From Clostridium estertheticum (GTDB taxonomy: Bacteria > Bacillota > Clostridia > Clostridiales > Clostridiaceae): a DNA stretch of 64,000 nt. Location of the stretch: positions 2,542,001 to 2,606,000 of the forward strand of contig NZ_CP086239.1 of NCBI RefSeq assembly GCF_026650985.1, in the 5' to 3' direction. Both the position numbers and the translations under genes were made by a program. Of the stretch, positions 55,989 through 64,000 are shown in pieces (position 1 is the first letter of the stretch; every line of letters starts with the position of its first letter). The notes under the pieces were generated by a model. That model saw only the letters and a program-made list of their open reading frames with translations, had not been told where the DNA came from and did no database searches.

Positions 55989-55999
55989 TGGTCTGACCT
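55989..55999 (-). promoter_or_regulatory. LldR/FadR-type operator, site 3
   Basis: TGGTCTGACCT, preceded by TGGTAGTA as at site 2, 55-65 bases before the etfB2 start. It resembles the other two sites and is one position off the perfect palindrome. Confidence 0.6.
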
Positions 56000-56088
56000 T
56001 CTATGGATTAATAGTAACACACTATTTAGAATATTTCTATAATTGTTAAGTAGTTAACAATGTTTATTTTTTTTATTATAAAATTAAA

Positions 56089-56119
56089 GGTGAGAGCAAT
56101 ATTCGTTATTGCCCTCACC
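56089..56119 (-). terminator. Terminator of the regulator gene
   Basis: A 13-bp stem (GGTGAGAGCAATA with one mismatch) and a four-base loop. A U-rich tail follows on the minus strand. It insulates the regulator from the lactate operon downstream. Confidence 0.8.
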
Positions 56120-56137
56120 CATGATTTTATAATAATA

Positions 56138-56899
56138 TTATATTGTCCTTTCGCTCTTATACTTATTTGCAAAATCTAAATGTTCTCTCATTGCTTTTCT
56201 GGCATCTGAGGAACTATGTCTTTCCATCGCTAAATATATCTCATTATGTTGAGAAAAAAGAATTTCTTTATTTCCTTCATGAACTATTATTAATTTTCTT
56301 GCATCCTTTATAAAATGATCTACAAGTGTTGAAACTGTTTTAAGAATATCAAAAATTAAAACATTACCCGAGCATTCTGCAATCTTATAATGAAATTTTT
56401 TATCTATTTCAGAATTAATATCTTCATCATCACAATTTATAAATTTTTGTGTAAGCTCCTTAAGCTCTATTAATTGTTCATCCGTTATTCTCTTTGAAGC
56501 AAGGCCTGCAGCCTCAACCTCCATAATCTTTCTGAGCTCCCATATCTCTTCTTGATTACTTCCCTCTAACATAAACATAATTGATAGTGGTTCAAATAAA
56601 TTATCCTGAAAACTTGCCTTTATATAACTTCCTTCCCCTTGTCTGCAATCTATAAGTCCAATGACTTCTAATGCCCGAAGAGCCTCCCGAATCGAAGCCC
56701 TACTCACTTCTAATTGTTGCACTAAACTTCTCTCTGAAGGTAGTTTATCACCTTTTTTAAGCATACCTTGATCAATCATATTCTTTATTTGGTCAATTAC
56801 TTGTTCGTAAACTTTTGTACTCTTTATTGGGCTAAACATTTTATTCACACCTGGATATTGCTCCAAATGTTTTAATGTAGTTTTATCAATTTTATCCAT
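56138..56899 (-). CDS. FadR/LldR-type transcriptional regulator (GntR family, FCD domain)
   Basis: A 253-residue repressor: winged helix (QVIDQIKNMIDQGMLKKGDK, LPSERSLVQQLEVSRASIRE, ALRALEVIGLI, GEGSYI) and a helical FCD domain whose metal-binding histidines appear in HYKIAECSGN and FSQHNEIYLAMERH. It probably senses lactate and controls the three promoters with TGGT-N3-ACC(A/T) sites. No such site was seen before its own start. GGGGG precedes the ATG at 56899. Confidence 0.88.
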   Translation of the reverse strand: MDKIDKTTLKHLEQYPGVNKMFSPIKSTKVYEQVIDQIKNMIDQGMLKKGDKLPSERSLVQQLEVSRASIREALRALEVIGLIDCRQGEGSYIKASFQDNLFEPLSIMFMLEGSNQEEIWELRKIMEVEAAGLASKRITDEQLIELKELTQKFINCDDEDINSEIDKKFHYKIAECSGNVLIFDILKTVSTLVDHFIKDARKLIIVHEGNKEILFSQHNEIYLAMERHSSSDARKAMREHLDFANKYKSERTI

Positions 56900-57165
56900 T
56901 ATGTGATTCCCCCTTTAGCATACCAGATTCATACATTCTATATATTATAACATAATTATTACAGTTTAATACTTCAGCAAATTATGTTCAAAATCATAAG
57001 TATTTATATAAATAACTGTAACCATGTTTTCAAAATAAGATATACTAAGAAAAATGATGTATTATAATCTATAAAAAGCAAGGACATTGATAATGTTTTC
57101 ACATAGTAACTTATCTTAAATAAAATATCAAATACAAATATTACATATAATATGAAACATTATAT

Positions 57166-57204
57166 AAAAAACCGATAAAATTTATAAGCTCTTATCGGTT
57201 TTTT
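57166..57204 (-). terminator. Terminator of the first tandem chemoreceptor
   Basis: AAAAAACCGATAA and TTATCGGTTTTTT form a 13-bp stem with a loop of 13 bases; the U-run is inside and after the stem. Confidence 0.85.
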
Positions 57205-57213
57205 GTATTTTAT

Positions 57214-58926
57214 TTACAATTTGAATTTTTGAACCATACTATTTAATTTCTCCGCTAGTATTGCCTGGTCTTGAGAAGCTTTTGTTATTTCCCCAATGGC
57301 CATAACTGATTCGTTAACACTTGCGAGTATTTCTTCTGTACTAGCTACCGATTCCTCAGCTGTAGCTGATACATTTTCAATTGCTTTTTTAATTTCTGAA
57401 ACTGTTTCATTTACAATATTCATTGAATCTCCAATCTCTGAAGTCAACTTATTAAAGACTACTGCATCTGTTCCATACTTCCTGCTTGTATCTACAAACA
57501 GTTTATAATCCGGTTTAACATTACTATCCATAAAGGCTAATACATCCTGAGCATTGATGGAAAGATTTTGGAATGCCTTTTCAACTTTTGCAGTTACCTC
57601 TTGAATTTTTTTAACCGTACTTGATGAATCTTCAGCTAGTTGTCTAACTTCATCTGCAACCACAGCAAACCCCTTACCTTGTTCTCCTGCTCTTGCTGCT
57701 TCTATAGCTGCATTAAGTGCAAGAAGGTTTGTTTGACTTGCTATATTTTCTATTTCATCTGCCATTATTTTAACTTCACTAACAACTTTTCCTTCTTCAA
57801 TTGCTTTTAATATTCTTTCTTGCTTCTCATCATATATTTTATTTGAAATATTCGCATTAATTTCAGCATTTTTACTGATCTTTTCTGCGTCTACTTCTAT
57901 GTTACTAGCAATCTTAGTTCCATTGTTTGCTTTTAATGTTACATCTGACACATTCTCCGCAATACTTTCTGTGGTAGCATTTACTTCCTCTGTTGTGGCA
58001 CTTAACTGTTCTGCACCTATCGATACTTGTCTTACGGATTCATTAACAAGATCCATTTTTGCTGATATCTCTTCTGTTGTAGCAGATAGTTCTTCACTGG
58101 TAGCGCTAATATCAGTAGCACTTTCTGATATTTCAGAAATTAATGTTTTTAAATTCAATATCGCTTTGTTTAAAGCTTTTGCTAAAATACCAATTTCATC
58201 ATCATTGTAAATATTAACAGTTTTTGACAAATCATTTTCGCAAAGCGCTTCAGCTACAATAACAACCTTCTTTATCCTCCTTGATATCGAGATAGCAATT
58301 ATTAACCCAAAAGCAATTGCGACAAATAAGCCTAATAAAGTTATTATTGTAATTTCAACATATGAGCTATTATATGTTACTTTACTATTATCATAATCGA
58401 TTTTCGCCATACTCATAGCTAGTTTTGACTCTTTTTCTAAAACTTTGAACATATCTACTCTAATTTTAGTAAGAGTCGGTGAAAGTTCATTTGCTTTCTT
58501 AAATTCACCTGACTCAGCTAATTTAATTACTTTATCTCTATTTGTACGATAATCAGCTAGTAATTTTTCGAATTCCGCAAATTGTTGTCTATCTAAATCA
58601 GATGTAATTGTAGTTTTATATTCTACAATAAGTGCATTATCTATTATCACAAGCCGTTGAATATTCTCTTTGTTTTTTGGGATATTACTTTTGTTTATAG
58701 GATCAAGTATTAAGTACAAATCTCCTCTTATTTCTAATAGATTCGCTTTGATATTAGAAATATCATTTATCCCTATTAAATCTATATTATAAATGTTTTC
58801 AAGATTTTTATTGATATTTTTGATATTAGTCATTCCAATAAACCCAACAATACCTATAAATAATGCAACTAAAACAAATGCTGACACCAGTTTTTGAACC
58901 ATTTTTAAATTATTAAACCATTTCAT
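57214..58926 (-). CDS. Methyl-accepting chemotaxis protein, tandem copy 1
   Basis: A 570-residue receptor: first helix (about 12-32), four-helix-bundle-like sensor (33-190), second helix (191-213), HAMP, and signalling domain with tip [20 protein letters not shown]. The last 300 residues are nearly identical to the two copies downstream on the map (59.3 and 61.4 kb). The sensor halves differ, so the three likely detect different ligands or respond with different strength. ATG at 58926 follows AGGGGTG (the TTG two codons upstream is not used). SigD promoter at 59078-59104. Confidence 0.9.
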   Translation of the reverse strand: MKWFNNLKMVQKLVSAFVLVALFIGIVGFIGMTNIKNINKNLENIYNIDLIGINDISNIKANLLEIRGDLYLILDPINKSNIPKNKENIQRLVIIDNALIVEYKTTITSDLDRQQFAEFEKLLADYRTNRDKVIKLAESGEFKKANELSPTLTKIRVDMFKVLEKESKLAMSMAKIDYDNSKVTYNSSYVEITIITLLGLFVAIAFGLIIAISISRRIKKVVIVAEALCENDLSKTVNIYNDDEIGILAKALNKAILNLKTLISEISESATDISATSEELSATTEEISAKMDLVNESVRQVSIGAEQLSATTEEVNATTESIAENVSDVTLKANNGTKIASNIEVDAEKISKNAEINANISNKIYDEKQERILKAIEEGKVVSEVKIMADEIENIASQTNLLALNAAIEAARAGEQGKGFAVVADEVRQLAEDSSSTVKKIQEVTAKVEKAFQNLSINAQDVLAFMDSNVKPDYKLFVDTSRKYGTDAVVFNKLTSEIGDSMNIVNETVSEIKKAIENVSATAEESVASTEEILASVNESVMAIGEITKASQDQAILAEKLNSMVQKFKL

Positions 58927-59077
58927 TAACAATCACCCCTAATTAATCTAATGTAGCACACACTACACTGATTGATCTTTCTAATTTTTTAAACAACCAT
59001 CTATAATATTTCATATTTTCCTATAGTTTTACATTTAATTGTCAAATATCATTAAAACTTTTTCTAAGTCACTAATA

Positions 59078-59104
59078 TAATCGTTCCATTTGCATTTAAC
59101 TTTA
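59078..59104 (-). promoter_or_regulatory. Sigma-28 promoter of chemoreceptor copy 1
   Basis: TAAA, 17 bases, CGATTA on the minus strand, about 150 bases upstream of the start codon. Confidence 0.6.
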
Positions 59105-59204
59105 ACAAAATTTAATAATATATTAAAAGCTTCCAAATGATATTGTTAAAATCCTATTTTTATACAAAATGCTACAATATATACATATAAAAACAATAAA
59201 AAAA

Positions 59205-59245
59205 TACCATATAGCTTAGACTTTATTTGTCTACTCTATATGGTA
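59205..59245 (-). terminator. Terminator of chemoreceptor copy 2
   Basis: TACCATATAG and CTATATGGTA enclose a second pairing GTAGAC/GTCTA. U-run on the minus strand side. Nearly the same element follows copy 3. Confidence 0.8.
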
Positions 59246-59264
59246 AAATTCACTTATATTAGTT

Positions 59265-60977
59265 TTATAGCTTGAATTTTTGAACCATACTATTTAATTT
59301 TTCAGCTAGTATTGCCTGATCTTGAGAAGCTTTTGTTATTTCCCCAATGGCCATAACCGATTCGTTAACACTTGCCAATATTTCTTCTGTACTAGCTACT
59401 GATTCCTCTGCTGTAGCCGATACATTTTCAATTGCTTTTTTAATTTCTGACACAGTTTCATTTACAATATTCATTGAAGTTCCTATATCGGAGGATAACT
59501 CATTAAATATTGCGGCATCTGTGCCATATTGTTTACCTGTATCTACAAACGATATATAATCAGGTGTAACTGTAATAATAAGATAATTCAGCACCTCTTG
59601 TGCATTACTTGAAAGATTCTGAAATGCAGCTTCAACTCTTAAAGTTACCTCTTGAATTTTTTGAACTGCAGCTGATGAATCTTCTGCTAATTTTCTAACT
59701 TCATCTGCAACCACAGCAAACCCCTTACCTTGTTCTCCGGCTCTTGCTGCTTCAATAGCTGCATTAAGTGCAAGAAGATTTGTCTGACTTGCTATGCTTG
59801 CTATTTCATCTGCCATTATCTTAACTTCACTTACAACCTTTCCTTCTTCAATTGCTTTTAATATTTTTTCTTGTTTCTCTTCACCTAATTTTTTTGCATT
59901 AATATTACTGTCCTCTGCATTTTTCATGATTTTCTCAGCTTTTATGCCTATGTCACTTGCAATCTTTGTTCCATTGTTTGCTCTTAAAGTTACACCCGTC
60001 ACATTCTCCGCAATGCTTTCTGTTGTCGCATTTACCTCTTCGGCCGTTGCACTTAACTGTTCTGCACCTATAGACACTTGTCTTACTGATTCATTAACAA
60101 GATCCATTTTTGCCGATATTTCCTCTGTTGTAGCAGATAGTTCCTCGCTGTTAGCGCTAATATCAGTAGCACTTTCTGATATTTCAGAAATCAATGTTTT
60201 TAAATTCAATACCGCCTTGTTTAAAGCTTTTGCTAAAATACCAATTTCATCATTATTGTCAATATCAACAGTTTTTGATAAATCATTTTCGCAAAGTGAT
60301 TCAGCTACAATCACAACCTTCTTTATCCTCCTTGATATTGAAATAGCAATTGCTAACCCAAGTGCAATTGCGACAAATAAGCCTAGCACAGTTATTATTG
60401 TAATTTTAACATATGAGCTATTATATGATATTTGACTATTATTATAATCAACTTTTGCTAAATTTTTAGTTAAATCTAACTGACTCTGTATAGTTGTAAC
60501 CATCTCTGTCCTACTTGTTTCAAGACCTGCAACAAGTGAATTTGCTTTTTTAAAATCACTTGCATTAGCTTGTTTAATTAATTCATTATAGCCTGCAGTA
60601 TAATTCTGGAGTTGGCTTTCAAATTTTATGAATTGTTCCTTACCCAATTTTGTTTTAATAATAGGCTTATAACTTGTTATAAGCCTATTATTAACGGCCT
60701 CAATCCCCGCAACATTACCTGTATTTATTAATAAATTATTTTTATTTAAAGGATCAACAATCAACAATAAATCTCCTCTAATTTCTAATAGATTAGCCTT
60801 TATGTTGACAACATCCTCAACACCTTTTAAATCATCATTGTAAATACTTTTTAGATTTACATCTATCTTGCTCATATTAGACATTCCTATAAACCCGACA
60901 ACACCTATAAACAATGCAATTAAAACAAATGCTGATACCAATTTTTGAATCATTTTTAAATTATTAAAGAATTTCAT
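59265..60977 (-). CDS. Methyl-accepting chemotaxis protein, tandem copy 2
   Basis: A 570-residue paralogue of copy 1. The membrane helices and signalling part are almost the same; the sensor region (about 35-190) has diverged ([38 protein letters not shown]). ATG at 60977 nine bases after AGGAGTG. The leader shares GTAGCACACACTACACTGAT (plus strand) with copy 1. SigD promoter at 61134-61160. Confidence 0.9.
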   Translation of the reverse strand: MKFFNNLKMIQKLVSAFVLIALFIGVVGFIGMSNMSKIDVNLKSIYNDDLKGVEDVVNIKANLLEIRGDLLLIVDPLNKNNLLINTGNVAGIEAVNNRLITSYKPIIKTKLGKEQFIKFESQLQNYTAGYNELIKQANASDFKKANSLVAGLETSRTEMVTTIQSQLDLTKNLAKVDYNNSQISYNSSYVKITIITVLGLFVAIALGLAIAISISRRIKKVVIVAESLCENDLSKTVDIDNNDEIGILAKALNKAVLNLKTLISEISESATDISANSEELSATTEEISAKMDLVNESVRQVSIGAEQLSATAEEVNATTESIAENVTGVTLRANNGTKIASDIGIKAEKIMKNAEDSNINAKKLGEEKQEKILKAIEEGKVVSEVKIMADEIASIASQTNLLALNAAIEAARAGEQGKGFAVVADEVRKLAEDSSAAVQKIQEVTLRVEAAFQNLSSNAQEVLNYLIITVTPDYISFVDTGKQYGTDAAIFNELSSDIGTSMNIVNETVSEIKKAIENVSATAEESVASTEEILASVNESVMAIGEITKASQDQAILAEKLNSMVQKFKL

Positions 60978-61133
60978 TAACAATCACTCCTGATTAATCT
61001 AACGTAGCACACACTACACTGATTGATTTTTTTGAATTTTTTGTGGTAGATATACATTTATAACCTTTCATATTTTTATATTTTTATATTTAAATTTTTA
61101 AATATCATTAAAAATTTTACTAATTATATCATA

Positions 61134-61160
61134 TAATCGTTACATTTATGTTTAACTTTA
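61134..61160 (-). promoter_or_regulatory. Sigma-28 promoter of chemoreceptor copy 2
   Basis: TAAA, 17 bases, CGATTA. The surrounding 80 bases match the promoter of copy 1 at most positions. Confidence 0.6.
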
Positions 61161-61272
61161 ACAAAATTTAATAATATAAGAAATGTTTTCAAAATGTCTT
61201 TCAAATGATATGTTAAAATACACGCTTTATATAGAAAATTTACAATGTATGTGTTTGAAAACAATAAAAAAA

Positions 61273-61312
61273 TGCCATATAGAGTAGACTTTATTTGTCT
61301 ACTCCATATGGC
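61273..61312 (-). terminator. Terminator of chemoreceptor copy 3
   Basis: TGCCATAT-x-GAGTAGAC pairs with its complement around TTTATTT. U-run on the minus strand. It is the duplicated form of the terminator at 59205. Confidence 0.85.
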
Positions 61313-61361
61313 AAAATTCACTTATATCATTTTCTTCTAACTTGTTCTCCTAATATTTTAT

Positions 61362-63074
61362 TTACAATTTGAATTTTTGAACCATACTATTTAGCTTTTC
61401 TGCAAGTATGGCCTGATCTTGAGAAGCTTTTGTTATCTCCCCAATAGCCATAACAGATTCGTTAACACTTGCAAGTATTTCTTCTGTACTAGCTACTGAC
61501 TGCTCTGCTGTAGCCGATACATTTTCGATTGCCTTTTTAATTTCTGACACAGTCTCATTTACTGTATCCATTGAAATTCCAATATTCGAAGATATCTTAT
61601 TAAACACTACTGCATCTTCACCATACTGTTTACCTGTATCTACAAATAATTTATAATCAGGTTTAACTTTATTCTCCATAAAACCTAATACTTCCTGAGC
61701 ATTACTAGAAATGTTCCTAAAAGCCTCCTCAACTCTTAAAGTTACCTCTTGAATCCTTTGAACTGCATCTGATGAATCCTCAGCTAATTTTCTTACTTCA
61801 TCAGCAACTACTGCAAATCCTTTACCTTGTTCCCCTGCCCTTGCTGCCTCAATCGCCGCATTTAGTGCAAGAAGGTTTGTCTGACTTGCAATATTTTCTA
61901 TTTCATCAGCCATTATTTTAACTTCACTAACAACTTTTCCATCTTCAATTGCTTTTAATATACTTTCCTGTTTCTCATCATATAACTTGTTCGTATTATT
62001 AGCACTAATTTCAGCTCTTTCTCTAACTTTTTCTGCTTTTACTTCTATATCACTTGCGATTTCAACTGCTTTATTTGCCCTTAAAGTTACATCCGACACA
62101 TTTTCTGCAATACTTTCTGTAGTAGCATTTACTTCCTGCGTTGTGGCACTTAACTGTTCTGAACCTATCGATACTTGCTTTACTGATTCATTAACAATGT
62201 CCATTTTTGCCGATATTTCCTCTGTTGTAGCAGATAGTTCCTCGCTAGTAGCGCTAATATCAGTAGCACTTTCTGATATTCCAGAAACTAAGCTCTTTAA
62301 GTTAACTACAGATTTATTTAAAGCTTTTGATAAAACACCAATTTCATCATTACTCTCAATATCAACGGTTTTTGATAAATCATTTTCTCCAAGAGCCTGT
62401 GCAACTACTAATACTTTCTTTAATCGTCTTGATATTGCAATTCCAATTATTAACCCGAGTGCTATAGCAACCAATAATCCTATGGCAATCACTATATTAA
62501 TTTGAACTGATGCGCTTTTATATGATGACTGACTTTTATCATAATCAACTTTTGCCTTATCGACATTTAATTTCAATTCTTTATCTAAACTCATTAACAT
62601 ATCATCTCTTATTTTATCAGCAGCAGGTAAGAGTTCATATGCTTTTCTATAATCTCCTAAAACTGCCTTTTCAATTAATTCATCTCTTGCAATACGATAT
62701 TCCGTCATTAATTTTTCAAATTCAGCAAATTGAGTTTTTTCTAGATCTGTATTTACCGTTTCTTTATACTCAGCGATAAGAATGATAGTAACATTTTTCA
62801 TATTAGTTACATCATCTTTGTGTGTTTGTATATCATTTTTATTTTTTTGGTCAAGAATTAACAATGTATCGCTTTTTACTTGTAGTAAATTAGCCTTAAT
62901 ACTAATTAAGTCTTTAACACCTATCAAATCATCATTATAAATATCCTTAACATTTGTATTAATATTCTTCATATTATATGTTCCAATAAATCCAACTAAC
63001 CCTAGGAATACTGCTACAAGTAAAAATGATGATACTAATTTCTGAATCATTTTTAAATTATTAAAAAATTTCAT
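61362..63074 (-). CDS. Methyl-accepting chemotaxis protein, tandem copy 3
   Basis: A 570-residue paralogue with the same architecture. It differs more from copies 1 and 2 in the sensor ([20 protein letters not shown]) and in the second membrane helix. The signalling end ([20 protein letters not shown]) is nearly the same. GAGGAG before the ATG at 63074. Its SigD promoter (63211-63237) has TAAG as -35. Confidence 0.9.
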   Translation of the reverse strand: MKFFNNLKMIQKLVSSFLLVAVFLGLVGFIGTYNMKNINTNVKDIYNDDLIGVKDLISIKANLLQVKSDTLLILDQKNKNDIQTHKDDVTNMKNVTIILIAEYKETVNTDLEKTQFAEFEKLMTEYRIARDELIEKAVLGDYRKAYELLPAADKIRDDMLMSLDKELKLNVDKAKVDYDKSQSSYKSASVQINIVIAIGLLVAIALGLIIGIAISRRLKKVLVVAQALGENDLSKTVDIESNDEIGVLSKALNKSVVNLKSLVSGISESATDISATSEELSATTEEISAKMDIVNESVKQVSIGSEQLSATTQEVNATTESIAENVSDVTLRANKAVEIASDIEVKAEKVRERAEISANNTNKLYDEKQESILKAIEDGKVVSEVKIMADEIENIASQTNLLALNAAIEAARAGEQGKGFAVVADEVRKLAEDSSDAVQRIQEVTLRVEEAFRNISSNAQEVLGFMENKVKPDYKLFVDTGKQYGEDAVVFNKISSNIGISMDTVNETVSEIKKAIENVSATAEQSVASTEEILASVNESVMAIGEITKASQDQAILAEKLNSMVQKFKL

Positions 63075-63210
63075 TAATCTACACTCCTCAAATAATATAT
63101 TGCTTTAATTGATGAAATAAACCTCTTTACAGCAATACAATAATCTCCATATTTGTCTACTATATTTAATTTTCATAAGATTTTAGTAATACATTTACTA
63201 ACACAATGAT

Positions 63211-63237
63211 ATATCGTTCATTACATACACAACCTTA
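63211..63237 (-). promoter_or_regulatory. Sigma-28 promoter of chemoreceptor copy 3
   Basis: TAAG, 17 bases, CGATAT. One mismatch in the -35, good -10 (ACGATAT). Confidence 0.55.
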
Positions 63238-63305
63238 ATATTATTTTGATAATTTGTATATATTCTCCTTAACATAATAAAATTTAATGGTCTCACATAA
63301 ATAAT

Positions 63306-63344
63306 AAAAAAATCGTTATTACACATATGTAACAACGATTTTTT
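63306..63344 (-). terminator. Terminator of ahbB
   Basis: AAAAAATCGTTATTACA pairs with TGTAACAACGATTTTTT with one mismatch; U-run on the minus strand. Confidence 0.85.
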
Positions 63345-63358
63345 AATACTATTTAAAA

Positions 63359-63832
63359 TTATTTTTCTATAAAATATTTCATGCTAACCTTTTTAAGTTC
63401 TTTACTACTATACAACAAATCGTATTCGTTAATATTAACCGCCTCTGCAATTGCCATAACTACTTTTTCGCATTCCTGCTTCGTTTCTCCATGAACCATT
63501 GTAAAAACATTATACGGCCACCCTGGAAATGTAGACCTCTGATAGCAATGACTAACCTGGGGAAATAATATCATGATTTTACTAACATCTTTAATTCGCT
63601 CTTTAGGAACTATCCACACAACCATTGCATTTGCCTTAAATCCAACATTTCTATGATTTAAGATAGTGCCAAATCTTCGAATAATACCATTTCTACAATA
63701 TTCCTTAATTTTATCTATTAATTCATTTTCTGTAATTCCAATTTCCTGAGCTATTTCTTTATAAGGTTCTGGTACCAATGGCAGGTCTTCTTGAATTATA
63801 CGAATAATTTTTATATCTAAACAGCTTAACAT
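63359..63832 (-). CDS. ahbB: Siroheme decarboxylase beta subunit (AhbB)
   Basis: An Lrp/AsnC-fold protein of 157 residues that, with AhbA, removes two carboxyl groups from siroheme in the alternative haem route of anaerobes. It shows IIRIIQEDLPLVPEPYKEIA, GIIRRFGTILNHRNVGFKAN, and VSHCYQRSTFPGWPYNVFTM, the substrate-contact region of this group. It is 6 bases downstream of the AhbA stop, and the ribosome site overlaps that stop. Confidence 0.88.
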   Translation of the reverse strand: MLSCLDIKIIRIIQEDLPLVPEPYKEIAQEIGITENELIDKIKEYCRNGIIRRFGTILNHRNVGFKANAMVVWIVPKERIKDVSKIMILFPQVSHCYQRSTFPGWPYNVFTMVHGETKQECEKVVMAIAEAVNINEYDLLYSSKELKKVSMKYFIEK

Positions 63833-63838
63833 ATATAA

Positions 63839-64000
63839 TCACTCCTTAATATTGAAAACAACATTAATTTTAAATAAATTCACTACAGGGAGCTCAATTA
63901 TATCATTAATATCTGTTTTAATCTTAATGTCATTTAAGAACTCTTTAACCTCAACTATTGAAGGAGCAATCACTGTAAACCACATATTGTATGAATGATT
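63839..64000 (-). CDS. ahbA: Siroheme decarboxylase alpha subunit (AhbA), 3' part only
   Basis: The last 53 codons of a gene cut by the window edge: NHSYNMWFTVIAPSIVEVKE and ELPVVNLFKINVVFNIKE. The YN-x-WFT and LP-x-x-x-x-FKI motifs are standard for AhbA/NirD-type proteins. Its stop overlaps the ribosome site of ahbB. Confidence 0.75.
   Translation of the reverse strand, partial: NHSYNMWFTVIAPSIVEVKEFLNDIKIKTDINDIIELPVVNLFKINVVFNIKE

Noticed and set aside
56900-56960. Self-operator of the FadR/LldR-type gene
   Set aside because: No TGGT-N3-ACCA palindrome is visible before its start; autoregulation cannot be claimed.
59794-60435. Plus-strand frame of 213 codons opposite chemoreceptor copy 2
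   Set aside because: Antisense shadow of a conserved coding region; similar frames appear opposite the other receptor genes.

Overview
The window is AT-rich DNA (roughly 30% GC by eye) with clostridial signatures: strong AAAGGAGG-type ribosome binding sites, five chemoreceptors, a molybdenum aldehyde oxidoreductase, electron-confurcating lactate dehydrogenase genes and siroheme-decarboxylase (Ahb) genes. It most likely comes from a motile, strictly anaerobic Clostridium or close relative. The species cannot be fixed from the sequence.

Layout. 1-7.1 kb: a frameshifted MocR-type regulator, a dCache chemoreceptor with a small membrane protein, an unknown 425-residue protein with its own flagellar-type promoter, and a PadR regulator with a membrane partner. 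7.1-17.2 kb: an accessory, decaying region bounded by a tRNA 3' remnant and a complete tRNA-Ser(CGA). It holds an unusual reverse transcriptase with 19 tandem 12-bp units in its C-terminal coding region, an unrecognised three-gene operon, and wrecks of an McrB-like restriction N-terminal domain, an ADP-ribosylglycohydrolase, an XRE regulator and other small genes. This looks like an eroded integrated element or defence island.

17.4-28.3 kb: an iron-siderophore ABC importer operon behind a Fur-box-like promoter, a dimethylarginine dimethylaminohydrolase behind a clear sigma-54 promoter with a RocR-like activator upstream, an ABC exporter pair, and another chemoreceptor. 28.4-44.2 kb: a molybdenum-hydroxylase block. 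It has cofactor genes (MOSC, moaC, moaA, mogA/moaB), xdhC and a long minus-strand cluster of the type found around DVU_1551-1559 in Desulfovibrio: CoA-ligase-like protein, histidine phosphatase, NTP transferase-HD, radical SAM TrsS-like, C-GCAxxG-C-C protein, methyltransferase, small zinc-ribbon protein, FAD/Fe-S oxidoreductase, Mop-type aldehyde oxidoreductase and a MoeA-like protein.

44.4-56.9 kb: a lactate-oxidation region with lactate racemase, permease, acyl-CoA dehydrogenase, two FAD lactate dehydrogenases and two EtfAB pairs (one EtfA carries a ferredoxin domain). All are on the minus strand. A FadR/LldR-type repressor lies at the upstream end, and three TGGT-N3-ACC(A/T) operators mark the promoters. 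57-63.3 kb: three tandem paralogous chemoreceptors. 63.4-64 kb: siroheme decarboxylase ahbB and the 3' end of ahbA.

The main regulatory observation is that chemoreceptor genes at both ends of the window, and the unknown 425-residue gene, share sigma-28 (SigD) promoters with exact TAAA/TAAG-N17-CGAT spacing. This places the unknown protein in the motility regulon.
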